Shown: in pieces, positions 9,792 through 18,895 of the stretch
How the letters are laid out: each line of letters begins with the position of its first letter
Numbering within the stretch: the first letter of the stretch is position 1
From: Sideroxydans sp.
Lineage (GTDB): Bacteria; Pseudomonadota; Gammaproteobacteria; Burkholderiales; Gallionellaceae
Direction of reading: 5' to 3'
Assembly (NCBI GenBank): GCA_028707175.1
Contig: JAQTUV010000004.1
Coordinates: 248,001-312,000 of the forward strand
DNA length: 64,000 nucleotides
The notes under the pieces: generated by a model
Told to the model about the DNA's origin: nothing
Seen by the model: only the letters and a program-made list of their open reading frames with translations
Databases searched by the model: none
Made by a program: the position numbers and the translations under genes

Positions 9792-11437
9792 CTAAGTTTT
9801 AGCGGCACATTTGGTGAGTGGATAACCCGCCTTACTTAGGTCATCGGCAGATTTCGCTAAAGATTGAGTGGCCTCGCGTGCTATTTGTACAGAGGCGGAG
9901 TTGCTATCAACCAAACCGGTGATGCGATTTAAATTTTGTGCAACGGCACGACCGGCTGCTGATTGCTCTTGGGATGCGTGTGCAATGTGCTCCACTCTGC
10001 CTGCAACTGTTTGGGAGGCCGCCTTCACTTCCTCTAGACCATCACCGTTGTGTTTGATTAAACGAATGCTGGTTTCCACCTCACCCACCACCCCATGCAT
10101 AGACTGCACAGCGGCATTGGAGATGCTGGTTATTTCACCAATCGTTAAGGCAATGTCTTTGGTGCTGATCGCAGTACGCTCAGCCAATTTACGCACCTCA
10201 TCGGCCACCACAGCAAAACCGCGCCCTTGTTCACCCGCACGCGCAGCTTCAATGGCGGCATTAAGCGCAAGCAAGTTAGTTTGATCAGCAATCTCTTTAA
10301 TGGTGTTGGCGATCGCGCCAATTTTTTCGATCGACATGCCCAAATCAGAAATGGTTTGACTAGATGTATTCACGGTATCAGCCACCTTGCCTGCCGCTTC
10401 TGTACTGAGTGTCATGTTGTGATCGTTCTCGGCAACGATACTTTGCATGCGTTGTGTATCCCCTAAAGAGTCCGCAGCCATGTGCGAGACTTCATCCACG
10501 GACTGACTGAACTGCTCCATCGTCGCAGCAATATTTTGCACTTGGTCTTGCTCGACCAAGGTGTTCTCAGCCATATTTGAAACACGTTGCTCCAACACTT
10601 TTACCTCATGTCGAATTGCACGGCCTGATGCTGAGATATCGTCCACCATCATGCGTAAGTAGGTTTGCATATTGGTGATCTCTTTACACATTTCACCCAC
10701 TTCATCACCGACGCTGATATCCATTTCGCTATCGAAATTACCTTGCAGGACAGCCCTAACTTCGTTCTTCGCTTGATTAAGTGGTTTCTGCACAAAATGC
10801 ACCATGCAATATAGCCAATGAAGTAATACAGGAATGCATGTAACGCAATCTGGCCGCCAATCAACTCCATCTCCGTGGTTGGATCAGTATGCAAACGTTG
10901 TGAGATGAACCACTGCCCCAGTCCAAGCACCACCATCAAAGCACTTTGGATGACCAGTTGTAATTTGTAGCGCAGTGACCAGTTTTTGAATTGGAGATGT
11001 TCAGAGGGTGAAAAATACTCAGCACCCGTTTGCGTATGCGAGCGATAGCTTGCTTCTGCTTCTTGGATCTGCTGACGCGAAGGCGCTCTGCGCATCGAGA
11101 CATAACCCGTGATCCGCCCATCTTCAAAGATAGGAGAGACGGTCGCTCTTACCCAGTAGTGATCACCATTCTTGCTGCGATTCTTGACGGTACCTCGCCA
11201 TGGCTTGCCATCAAGCAGTCGATGCCACATCCACTTAAAAGCCTGCGGCGGCATATCAGGATGGCGCACAATGTTGTGATTGGCCCCCATCAACTCTTCA
11301 TGTGAGTAGCCGGATATCTGCTCGAATTCTTCGTTGCAATAAGTGATGAATCCCTTAGGATCCGTCTTAGAAATCAGCACTGTTCCAGCGGGGAAAGGCA
11401 CTTCTTTTTGTGATACGTATGCATTTCTATTTTGCAT
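9792..11437 (-). pseudogene. Aer-like PAS chemoreceptor split by a frameshift
   Basis: Two overlapping minus-strand frames make up one receptor. The first (start 11437) encodes an Aer-type PAS domain with [18 protein letters not shown] and VKNRSKNGDHYWVRA, then two membrane segments with only a short loop between them. It leaves frame after [11 protein letters not shown] near 10,800. The second frame continues with a [14 protein letters not shown] linker, HAMP-like region and a complete signalling domain to 9792. Alignment to the intact paralogue at 11552-13627 places the indel at about 10,780-10,830. It lacks the haem-bearing periplasmic domain of that paralogue. A sequencing error or programmed slippage cannot be excluded. 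Confidence 0.85.
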
Positions 11438-11551
11438 TTCTCGCTCCTTGTACGGTCTTTCTTTTTCGACACATCCGACTAGTCACTCACCGTTCTATTG
11501 CAGCGATGCGATCTCTCCGACTCTGACTGCTGATACCTTCGACACCTAAAC

Positions 11552-13627
11552 TTATTTCATGGCGCAATTGGTGAGCGGATGCCCTGCTTTGCTCAACTCA
11601 TCGGCCGATTTAGCCAATTCTTCCGTCGCTTGTTTGGTCAATTGCACTGAGTAGGTATTCTCATCGACGAGGCGATTGATCTGAGCGAGGCTATGCGCCA
11701 CGTTTTCGCCCGCTGCAGATTGTTCTTTGGATGCGAGTGCGATGTGATCAATACGATCAGACATGGTCACGGTGGCACGCATGATCTCTTGCAAGCCGTC
11801 ACCATTTTTGCGAATCAGTGAGATGCCCGCTTCGACCTCTGCCTCTGCCCCGCCCATGGCTTTCACCGCTTCGTTAGAAATGGCATTGATCTCGGCAATG
11901 GTGCTCGCGATGTCCTTGGTACTGATTGCGGTACGTTCAGCAAGTTTGCGCACCTCATCGGCCACCACAGCAAAACCACGCCCTTGTTCACCGGCGCGCG
12001 CTGCCTCAATCGCTGCGTTGAGTGCAAGTAAATTAGTTTGATCGGCGATTTCTTTAATTGAGTTGGCAATCGTGCCAATTTTTTGAATCGATTCGCCCAA
12101 GTCGGAAATCGTTTTGCTAGAGGTCTTCACGGTCTCAGCCACTTTGCTGGTAGCAGCAATGCTCAGCCCCATGTTGCTGTTGTTCTGCTCAACGATGGTC
12201 TGAGTACGACGCATCTCAATCAAAGAATCATTGGCCATATTGGCCACATCGGCGATAGATTGACTGAATGTCCCCATGGTGGCTGAAATGGTCTGAATCT
12301 GAGCTTGTTCAGTGAGCGCATTAGCAGCGACACCACTGACTTTGCCATCCACTTCTTGAACCTGTGCCTGCATCTTGGCGACAGGTGTGGTGATCTCATC
12401 GACCATGGTGCGCAAATAGGCCTGCATGGTTTGGATCTCACACAGCAATGTGCCCATCTCATCATGAATACTCAAATCAAGTTCGGTATCCAGATTACCT
12501 TCCATGATGTTGCGGAATTCTTTATCAACTTCTTTGAGTGGTCGGCGAATAAACACATCCACGCTGTAACCAATAAAGAAGAAGAGGAAAACTTGCAGTG
12601 CGATTTGACCGATGATGACATTGCGTTCGACCGCATGGATGCGATCCATCTCGGTCTTCAAATCAATGGTGATATCGGATGCGCCCGACACGGCTCCTTC
12701 ACCGCCTGTATGACAACCCGTGCAGTCTGTACCGTGAAAGTCTTTGCTCAACAAATAGGGGGTGACAATACGTAATACGGGATGGCCTTCCGCGTCCTTA
12801 GCAAATTCGACACTGGTCTGTTTTGTCTCGATGACTTTGCGCTGAACATCATCGCTGATCTGCTGACCTGCTAACCCAGCGCCATATTGTTCGACCAACT
12901 GAGGTGCACGTACGATAGCGACTGATTTCACATGACCTGAAGCTGTCGCTTTGGCGATCAAGAGCTTGCGATTCTCCGCATCACTGATTTGCCCAGTGAC
13001 CATCAACATGTTTTCGTTGTCGATAAATTGGGTGGCAACTTGCTCGCCTTTTTCTTGCGCTTGATACAGGGCTTCTCGCTCTGTCCCGTGTGTGATGTAC
13101 ATCTGTGCAGCCGTCAAAATGATCAGCAATGGGATCTGAATTGCCGCTTGCAATTTGGTCTTCATCGACCAATTTTTAACCTGATAAGCGTCGTATTTCG
13201 AAACGATGGATTTACCTGTCTGCTTCAAGTCACGATACATCGCTTCAGTCGCTGCGACGTCACTCCGTGTGGGCGCTTTACGTACGGAAACATATCCGGT
13301 GATCTTGCTATTTTCAATGACAGGGGCAATCGTGACGCGCGTCCAATAATGATCACCATTCTTACAGCGATTCTTTACCATCCCGCGCCAGGGCCGCTCT
13401 TCTTTCAAGGTATCCCATAGCCACTTGAAGGACTGTTGGGGCATATCGGGATGACGCACAATGTTGTGGCTTCTGCCAACCAATTCAGAACGTGTGAAAC
13501 CTGTCACCTCACAGAAGGCGTCGTTTGCGTAGGTGATGACTCCCTTGGTATCCGTCTTGGTAATTAAGACAGTGGATGCAGGAATGAAAACTTCCTTTTG
13601 AGAAACGTATGTGTCCTTGTTCTGCAT
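11552..13627 (-). CDS. Chemoreceptor with Aer-type PAS and periplasmic c-haem sensor
   Basis: A 691-residue receptor combining two possible redox inputs. Residues 1-125 form an Aer-like PAS ([17 protein letters not shown]), the fold that binds FAD in E. coli Aer. TM1 is at about 160-180. The periplasmic domain (about 180-335) contains a haem c site, C302-TGC-H306, near its C-terminal end. TM2 follows at about 340-360, then HAMP and a signalling domain with [18 protein letters not shown] at about 529. The periplasmic part resembles c-haem-containing single-domain sensors of Geobacter-type receptors (family knowledge). The C-terminal region is highly similar to the split receptor downstream, indicating duplication. 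Confidence 0.92.
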   Translation of the reverse strand: MQNKDTYVSQKEVFIPASTVLITKTDTKGVITYANDAFCEVTGFTRSELVGRSHNIVRHPDMPQQSFKWLWDTLKEERPWRGMVKNRCKNGDHYWTRVTIAPVIENSKITGYVSVRKAPTRSDVAATEAMYRDLKQTGKSIVSKYDAYQVKNWSMKTKLQAAIQIPLLIILTAAQMYITHGTEREALYQAQEKGEQVATQFIDNENMLMVTGQISDAENRKLLIAKATASGHVKSVAIVRAPQLVEQYGAGLAGQQISDDVQRKVIETKQTSVEFAKDAEGHPVLRIVTPYLLSKDFHGTDCTGCHTGGEGAVSGASDITIDLKTEMDRIHAVERNVIIGQIALQVFLFFFIGYSVDVFIRRPLKEVDKEFRNIMEGNLDTELDLSIHDEMGTLLCEIQTMQAYLRTMVDEITTPVAKMQAQVQEVDGKVSGVAANALTEQAQIQTISATMGTFSQSIADVANMANDSLIEMRRTQTIVEQNNSNMGLSIAATSKVAETVKTSSKTISDLGESIQKIGTIANSIKEIADQTNLLALNAAIEAARAGEQGRGFAVVADEVRKLAERTAISTKDIASTIAEINAISNEAVKAMGGAEAEVEAGISLIRKNGDGLQEIMRATVTMSDRIDHIALASKEQSAAGENVAHSLAQINRLVDENTYSVQLTKQATEELAKSADELSKAGHPLTNCAMK

Positions 13628-13636
13628 GATGCCCCC

Positions 13637-13771
13637 TTAGGCACAGAATCGGCTGACCGATTCGTGTAATTCGTCAGCCAATCGTTCTAAACGAGCGCAC
13701 GCCTGTCCTGCCGGATTAATCGCACCCAGAACAATAAAAAAAGCGAATCTCTTCCGGATTGTTGTTTTCAT
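13637..13771 (-). CDS. 44-residue mini receptor-like ORF
   Basis: An ATG at 13771 behind AGGAGG (10-base spacing) opens a 44-codon frame ending in TAA at 13637, ten bases before the next receptor gene. The first 18 residues (MKTTIRKRFAFFIVLGAI) look like a receptor's N-terminal membrane anchor. The last part (ARLERLADELHESVSRF) looks like the last helix of a chemoreceptor signalling domain, which typically ends in a similar L-x2-V-x-RF pattern. The simplest reading is a receptor gene collapsed by internal deletion that kept its ribosome site, start and end. It could instead be a small membrane peptide. Confidence 0.5.
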   Translation of the reverse strand: MKTTIRKRFAFFIVLGAINPAGQACARLERLADELHESVSRFCA

Positions 13772-13908
13772 TAACACGTCAACCTCCTAGCTTCGATGAC
13801 TCATGCTTATGTGCATGTATTTTTGTTCACAGCTTTCGGCGGGCCGCAGCTCAGGTTTTAACCCTTGAGCGCTCTTTTTGCGCAAAGCCACGACACATCA
13901 TTTAAAAC

Positions 13909-15534
13909 TTACACTTTGAAACGACCTACAGTTCGGGTTAAGTTATCTGCCACATTGCTCATCCCACTCACCGCAACCACGGTACGGTGCACGATCTCGT
14001 TACTCTTCTGCGTCATGCTCGCAATGCGCTCAATGTTACGAGCAATCTCTTGTGCTGCATCGCGCTGAGAATTGATCGAACGTGCGATGTCATCCAATCC
14101 TTCATTAACACTGCCAACAGATTCATTTGATTCGACCAGTATCTTGGTAACTTCCGTCACATGGTCTTGACTGGTTTGTAGTGCGCTCATGCCACGCTGC
14201 ACGGTCTTTTCCACTTTGCTCGACTGCGCGCCCAAAGATTGAGTGACCTCGTCAATTTGCGTTGCAGAATGTGCAGATTTTTCTGCCAACTTGCGAACCT
14301 CGTCTGCAACCACCGCGAATCCACGCCCTTGCTCACCCGCACGCGCAGCTTCGATGGCGGCATTAAGTGCGAGCAAGTTGGTTTGCTCTGCGATGTCGCG
14401 TACTTGCTGCGTCATGCTGGTAATACTTTGTGTGTTGTCCACGAATTCACTGACGGCGCTGGCGATCTCTTTGACGGCCGTCTCCACATGACGTAATTCC
14501 TGAACCATTTCTTGCAAGCTTTGTTGACCTCGATTCGCCCGCTCCAAACTCTCATGCGAAAGTGCGGCGACACGATCTGTGCTTTCTGCAACTTGCCCGA
14601 TACCTGCACTCACTTGGCTTACCGCTGTTGCGGCAATGTTCGCGGCATCACTTTGTTTTTGGGCACTATCCGAGAGTTGTTGCGCGTCATCAGAGAGGGA
14701 TTGAGCGGCAAGTGTCACTTGCTTGGATTGGCCATCCACTTGGGTAACGATGACTTGGAAGTTGTTGGTGAGGTCATTAAACGCACGTACGGTTTGGCCT
14801 ACTTCATCTTCATTCTCCACCTTGGCGCGTTTCGCCAAGTCACCACTTTGTTGCATCTCAACCATCGCGCGTTGCAACGCTTGCGTGGGCTTGACGAACA
14901 CGCTGATGATGGCGCCAATCATGAAATACAACATGATCTGCAATATCACTTGTCCAGTCCACATGGTGATCTTGGCATTTTGAATCACAGCAAAATCTTC
15001 TGACATATTGAGGGTGATGCTGGCCGCACCGTTGACCGTGCCTTCTGGAACGGTATGGCAAGTCAGGCAATTCGTACCTCTAAATTCTTTTTGGGCAATG
15101 AAAGGCACAACGACACGTAGTGATTGAATACCGTTGTGATTAGCTATTTGTGTCTGTTGTTTACCGGAAGACAAAGCCAATTTATCCATTTCATCGGCGG
15201 CTTGCTCAGACGGTAAACCAGGACCGAACTGATCTTGGACAGGTTTGTTACGAATGACGCGCAGATCGAGCATGCGCTCTGATTGCCCCATTTTCTGCAC
15301 ATACAACGCACGTTGATCGGCATCGCTGATGATGCCATTGAGCATCAACATATTAAGGCCGTTGAGTACACCATCGGCCGAGACTTCGGCTTTCTCTCGT
15401 GCCGATTCGATCACCTGCGACTCGAATTTATCGAGCGCGACGTGCTGAACACCCAGCGTGATGATGAGTAACAATCCCTGTATCGGGAATTGCAATTTAT
15501 TTCTGAGAGAGAGTTTGCTCCACCAATTTGTCAT
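13909..15534 (-). CDS. Chemoreceptor with periplasmic c-haem sensor
   Basis: A 541-residue receptor without a PAS domain. TM1 is at about residues 12-30. The periplasmic sensor (about 31-190) includes a haem c attachment motif, C156-LTC-H160, set in [20 protein letters not shown], which parallels [19 protein letters not shown] in the neighbouring 691-residue receptor. TM2 lies at about 193-215, then HAMP and a signalling domain with [18 protein letters not shown] at about 381. Covalent haem would make it a candidate redox or ligand (O2, NO) sensor. It is the receptor nearest motAB. Confidence 0.93.
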   Translation of the reverse strand: MTNWWSKLSLRNKLQFPIQGLLLIITLGVQHVALDKFESQVIESAREKAEVSADGVLNGLNMLMLNGIISDADQRALYVQKMGQSERMLDLRVIRNKPVQDQFGPGLPSEQAADEMDKLALSSGKQQTQIANHNGIQSLRVVVPFIAQKEFRGTNCLTCHTVPEGTVNGAASITLNMSEDFAVIQNAKITMWTGQVILQIMLYFMIGAIISVFVKPTQALQRAMVEMQQSGDLAKRAKVENEDEVGQTVRAFNDLTNNFQVIVTQVDGQSKQVTLAAQSLSDDAQQLSDSAQKQSDAANIAATAVSQVSAGIGQVAESTDRVAALSHESLERANRGQQSLQEMVQELRHVETAVKEIASAVSEFVDNTQSITSMTQQVRDIAEQTNLLALNAAIEAARAGEQGRGFAVVADEVRKLAEKSAHSATQIDEVTQSLGAQSSKVEKTVQRGMSALQTSQDHVTEVTKILVESNESVGSVNEGLDDIARSINSQRDAAQEIARNIERIASMTQKSNEIVHRTVVAVSGMSNVADNLTRTVGRFKV

Positions 15535-15607
15535 GTTGATCCCCGATTCAATGTGTGTATCTAAAAATTACCTTGCTTGCTGTATTGCGGCATGGCGATG
15601 TACTTCT

Positions 15608-16582
15608 TTAATGCGGAGGTTGTGAGGGCGGACTGGGGGCGACTACCGCAGAGCCTCCCAACACTTCAGCCGCATCACCATTTTCGGCATCGATCTGCAC
15701 TGAGCCACCATCTTGCTGTGCGGCTTCTTCTGCTTTTTTATTCATCACAATGATGCTGATACGCCGATTGATCGGGTTTTGTGGTTGGTCCTTATCAAAC
15801 AGTACAGCGGATGAAAGTCCCACCACGCGCACGATTTTTTCATCTGCAAGTCCACCGGTAATAAGTTCACGACGTGAGGCGTTCGCTCGATCTGCCGATA
15901 ACTCCCAGTTGCTGTAACGCCCTGCCGCTGCGCTATATGCTGTTGCATCGGTATGTCCAGAAAGGCTGACTTTGTTCGGCATGTCGTTCAACATCAGGCC
16001 GATCTCATGCAAGATGTCGCGTGTGTAACCTTCCAAATTTGCGCTGCCGCTTTGAAACATGGGGCGATTTTTTTCATCCACGATCTGAATACGCAAACCT
16101 TCGGTGGTCAGGTCTAGCAATATCTGGCTCTTGAACTCTTGCAACTTTTTGTTGCTGGAAATGGCCGATTCGATGCTCTCTTTCAGTTTCTTCAGTTGCT
16201 CGATTTCTTTTTTGGCTTCGTTACGCATGATCTCTTCGTTCGCCGCTTTCAAATTGATCTTCTTTTCAGGGGGCGACTCGCCTGATTTAACCTGCCCTGT
16301 TGTGCGCGTCAGATCTTGTCCACCACCTTTGATGACGCTGGAGCTGTCTCCGCTCCCACTCCCGCCCATGAGCGCAACTTTTAAAGGGGTTTTGAAATAT
16401 TCAGAGATTCCTTGCAGGTCACCTTTAGCGGTTGAGCCAAGCAACCACATCAATAAGAAGAAAGCCATCATCGCCGTCACAAAGTCGGCATACGCAATTT
16501 TCCATGCACCGCCATGATGACCACCCGCCACCTTTTTGATGCGCTTGATGACAATGGGGCGTTTGTTTTTATCTTCAGCCAT
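15608..16582 (-). CDS. motB: Flagellar stator protein MotB
   Basis: MotB forms the ion channel with MotA and anchors the stator to peptidoglycan. The 324-residue protein has a single N-terminal membrane helix with the essential Asp at position 33 (YADFVTAMMAFFLLMWLLGS), a plug/linker region, and a C-terminal OmpA-like peptidoglycan-binding domain (about 150-285, with SLSGHTDA and ELSADRANASRREL). A Pro/Ser-rich tail closes it. It follows motA by 18 bases. Confidence 0.96.
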   Translation of the reverse strand: MAEDKNKRPIVIKRIKKVAGGHHGGAWKIAYADFVTAMMAFFLLMWLLGSTAKGDLQGISEYFKTPLKVALMGGSGSGDSSSVIKGGGQDLTRTTGQVKSGESPPEKKINLKAANEEIMRNEAKKEIEQLKKLKESIESAISSNKKLQEFKSQILLDLTTEGLRIQIVDEKNRPMFQSGSANLEGYTRDILHEIGLMLNDMPNKVSLSGHTDATAYSAAAGRYSNWELSADRANASRRELITGGLADEKIVRVVGLSSAVLFDKDQPQNPINRRISIIVMNKKAEEAAQQDGGSVQIDAENGDAAEVLGGSAVVAPSPPSQPPH

Positions 16583-16600
16583 GATTTAGCCTTGGCGCGA

Positions 16601-17455
16601 TTAACGTTTTTGTTTAACGTGTTCTTCCAACTCAGCAAAGCCAGGACGCTCTGTGGAGTTGAGCACCTTACGACCAAATTCGACCGCCATCGCAGGTGCA
16701 TATCCATTTAGATTGGCGAGAAGAACCACTTTCGTCGCCTGATAGATCTTGCCTTCTTCCTCCGCTTTTTGTTCCAGCAAACCTGCAAGTGGGCCAACGA
16801 ATCCGTATGCCAGCAAAATACCGAGGAAGGTTCCCACCAAGGCGTGTGCGATCAAAATACCCAACTCAGCCGGTGGCATACCTACTGATTCCATGGTGTG
16901 CACCACCCCCATCACCGCAGCCACGATACCGAAGGCAGGCATACCATCTCCCAACTTGGCGATGGTATGTGATGCCACCATGGCTTCGTGATGGTGTGTC
17001 TCGATTTCAACATCCATGAGATTTTCGATCTCCATCGCATTGAGATTACCGCTGACCATGATGCGTAGATAGTCGGTGATGAACTCGACCAAGTGGTGAT
17101 CTCCCAATACTTTGGGATATTTGCTAAAGATGGGACTTTCTTCTGGCTTTTCGACATCGCTCTCAATGGACATCATGCCTTCCTTGCGCACTTTGCCGAG
17201 CATCTCGTACATGAAGGCCATCAATTCCATGTAGGTTTCTTTGTTATATTTCGAGCCTTTGAAAATGGCAGGGGCTGCTTTGAAAGTTGCTTTCACCGCT
17301 TTCATGGTGTTGCCAACAAAGAAAGCACCGAGCGCCCCTCCACCGATCATCAATAATTCAATTGGCTGCCATAAACCGCCTAGATGTCCGCCCGCTAAGG
17401 CATAGCCTCCGAACACACACCCCAAGACGACGATATATCCAACGATGACTAACAT
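16601..17455 (-). CDS. motA: Flagellar stator protein MotA
   Basis: A 284-residue membrane protein of the MotA/ExbB class with four membrane segments: two near the N-terminus (about 2-20 and 34-50) and two at about 170-190 and 200-220. The large cytoplasmic loop between carries the charged residues that contact FliG in known MotA proteins. The region AFGIVAAVMGVVHTM is the conserved third helix. It heads the motAB pair, and its 279-base upstream region also contains the flhC terminator. Confidence 0.96.
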   Translation of the reverse strand: MLVIVGYIVVLGCVFGGYALAGGHLGGLWQPIELLMIGGGALGAFFVGNTMKAVKATFKAAPAIFKGSKYNKETYMELMAFMYEMLGKVRKEGMMSIESDVEKPEESPIFSKYPKVLGDHHLVEFITDYLRIMVSGNLNAMEIENLMDVEIETHHHEAMVASHTIAKLGDGMPAFGIVAAVMGVVHTMESVGMPPAELGILIAHALVGTFLGILLAYGFVGPLAGLLEQKAEEEGKIYQATKVVLLANLNGYAPAMAVEFGRKVLNSTERPGFAELEEHVKQKR

Positions 17456-17674
17456 GGCTCACCTCACAAAATTGATTGGTTGCTCTTTTCGTTCCAATTT
17501 CTACTGCTTCAGAAACGATGAAGCTGACATAGTGATTCAGATTTCCAGTGCATCCTAGCAGCCGATTTTTTTATTCATCTGGCGAACAGATTGGAAATTC
17601 CATTACATTTCCTGCTTTGGACTGACTGACTGCATTGGGCTTTAGCGATCAGGAAATTTCCCGATTTTCACTTC

Positions 17675-17720
17675 AAAAAAAAACGCCGCTATCACTGAAC
17701 ACTTTCAGGAGTAGCGGCGT
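17675..17720 (-). terminator. Rho-independent terminator after flhDC
   Basis: On the minus strand, ACGCCGCTA and TAGCGGCGT form a 9-bp GC-rich stem with a loop of about 22 bases, followed directly by a run of nine T. It lies 15 bases after the flhC stop and separates flhDC from motA. Confidence 0.9.
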
Positions 17721-17734
17721 GAGGGGGGAATTCT

Positions 17735-18277
17735 TTAGAGCGCAGACTGCTCGGCTTGTGCGGCTTTTTTTGTTTTTCCGGCACGTGATGGAGGGCGACA
17801 AATGCCACAGGTGTAGTCTTTACAGAGCTCATTCGTATGGACAACAAATTGCCCCTGACACTCTTTGCACGTGGTCATCTGGAGCATTTCTGCATCGAAG
17901 AAGCGGATCAGGAACCAAGCACGCGTGATGCTCAGGCTGGGTTCTCCTCCACTCACCTCGATCTGCTCAAGATAGAGGCGATAGCTTTTTATCAGGGCCT
18001 CGACACCATCCACCTTCACATTTTTGGTGATGTATTGATAGATACCCATGAATAGCGATGAGTGGATATTAGGCAACCAACTCATGAACCAATCTGTGGA
18101 ATATGGCAGCATGCCCTTGGAAGGCGACTCACCTTTGACTTCTTTGTATAACTTAAGCAAACGTTCGCGACTAAGGTTGGTTTCTTCTTGCAAGAGTTGC
18201 AAGCGCGCACCTAAATTGATGAGTTCAACAGCAACTTGAATCTCGTGCGCTTCAGTCACCACACTCTTATTTCGCAT
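17735..18277 (-). CDS. flhC: Flagellar master regulator subunit FlhC
   Basis: FlhC joins FlhD to form the activator of class II flagellar promoters. The 180-residue protein shows the FlhC pattern: an N-terminal helical segment (QVAVELINLGARLQLLQEET) and a C-terminal zinc site made of two cysteine pairs, TCKECQGQF and CKDYTCGICRPP. It starts 11 bases after the flhD stop and is followed by a strong terminator. Confidence 0.96.
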   Translation of the reverse strand: MRNKSVVTEAHEIQVAVELINLGARLQLLQEETNLSRERLLKLYKEVKGESPSKGMLPYSTDWFMSWLPNIHSSLFMGIYQYITKNVKVDGVEALIKSYRLYLEQIEVSGGEPSLSITRAWFLIRFFDAEMLQMTTCKECQGQFVVHTNELCKDYTCGICRPPSRAGKTKKAAQAEQSAL

Positions 18278-18288
18278 GATGGCCTCCC

Positions 18289-18609
18289 TTAGGCTGCGAG
18301 CAACTCGGGTGCTTGGGCTGCCATCAAGATGGTGGCGTGTGTATGAGACATCATGCGGTCTTTGTTGTAATCCGTGATCATGTTGAGCAACAAGCGCTCA
18401 TCAAAACGGAAACGGCACAGCAACATGTTGGCATTGGCCATCTTCAAGAGTTGTGCTGGCGACAGACCTTCGATCAGGTCAGCCAATTCTTCACTCACGC
18501 CCAAACGGAAGATCGCGCTGGTTTTGTCATCACGAATCATCTGCTGAGCTAACATCATGTAGGAAAGGTTGGTTTCGCGGATCTCTTCATGTATTTGGAT
18601 GGTATTCAT
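18289..18609 (-). CDS. flhD: Flagellar master regulator subunit FlhD
   Basis: A 106-residue helical protein matching FlhD in length and layout, with the dimerisation region ETNLSYMMLAQQMIRDDK at the N-terminus and a helix-turn-helix-like region near ISPAQLLKMANAN-type residues (seen as LSPAQLLKMANANM). It works as a heterohexamer with FlhC. The start is supported by a GGGGA site. A leader of about 200 bases precedes it, with a sigma-28-like promoter and a dyad at its upstream end. Confidence 0.95.
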   Translation of the reverse strand: MNTIQIHEEIRETNLSYMMLAQQMIRDDKTSAIFRLGVSEELADLIEGLSPAQLLKMANANMLLCRFRFDERLLLNMITDYNKDRMMSHTHATILMAAQAPELLAA

Positions 18610-18800
18610 TTCGTTCCCCTCTCAATCAATTATTGTCTTGATTCGACGGTTGCATTTTGAGGGAGACAAAGGGAGCAGAAAATCGGACGTTTTCTGATTA
18701 TCGTGTAAGAAAAAGACCTACAAAAAACCGAGTCGCCCCCGCCCTAGCTCTGATAGAACGAGGACGACAATCGGAAGTGAAGCCCGCCGCGAGGGGACAC

Positions 18801-18819
18801 AACAGACTTCACGTCTGTT
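18801..18819. promoter_or_regulatory. Dyad at the predicted flhDC start site
   Basis: AACAGAC and GTCTGTT are perfect 7-base inverted arms separated by five bases. The dyad starts directly downstream of the -10 box of the predicted flhDC promoter and so covers the expected transcription start. It could be an operator or a hairpin at the extreme 5' end of the transcript. Confidence 0.5.
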
Positions 18820-18846
18820 ATAACGGCTGGGTTTTCGGAAACTTTA
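18820..18846 (-). promoter_or_regulatory. Sigma-28 (FliA)-like promoter of flhDC
   Basis: On the minus strand TAAAGTTT is followed by exactly 11 bases and GCCGTTAT. The flagellar sigma-28 consensus is TAAAGTTT-N11-GCCGATAA, giving 14 of 16 matches with ideal spacing. It would produce a leader of about 200 bases. The rest of the 286-base gap (18610-18895) shows no gene. Confidence 0.65.
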
Positions 18847-18895
18847 GGGGGGAACGAATAAATTTTTCGTACGCCACAATTGATATGCGTAAATC

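Noticed and set aside
13772-13870. Second sigma-28 promoter before the 44-codon ORF
   Set aside because: TAAA and GCCGAAAG are present on the minus strand, but spacing is one base long and the -35 box beyond TAAA does not match; too weak to call.
18610-18800. c-di-GMP or other riboswitch in the flhDC leader
   Set aside because: The leader is long, but the conserved GEMM core elements are not present and no known aptamer pattern fits.
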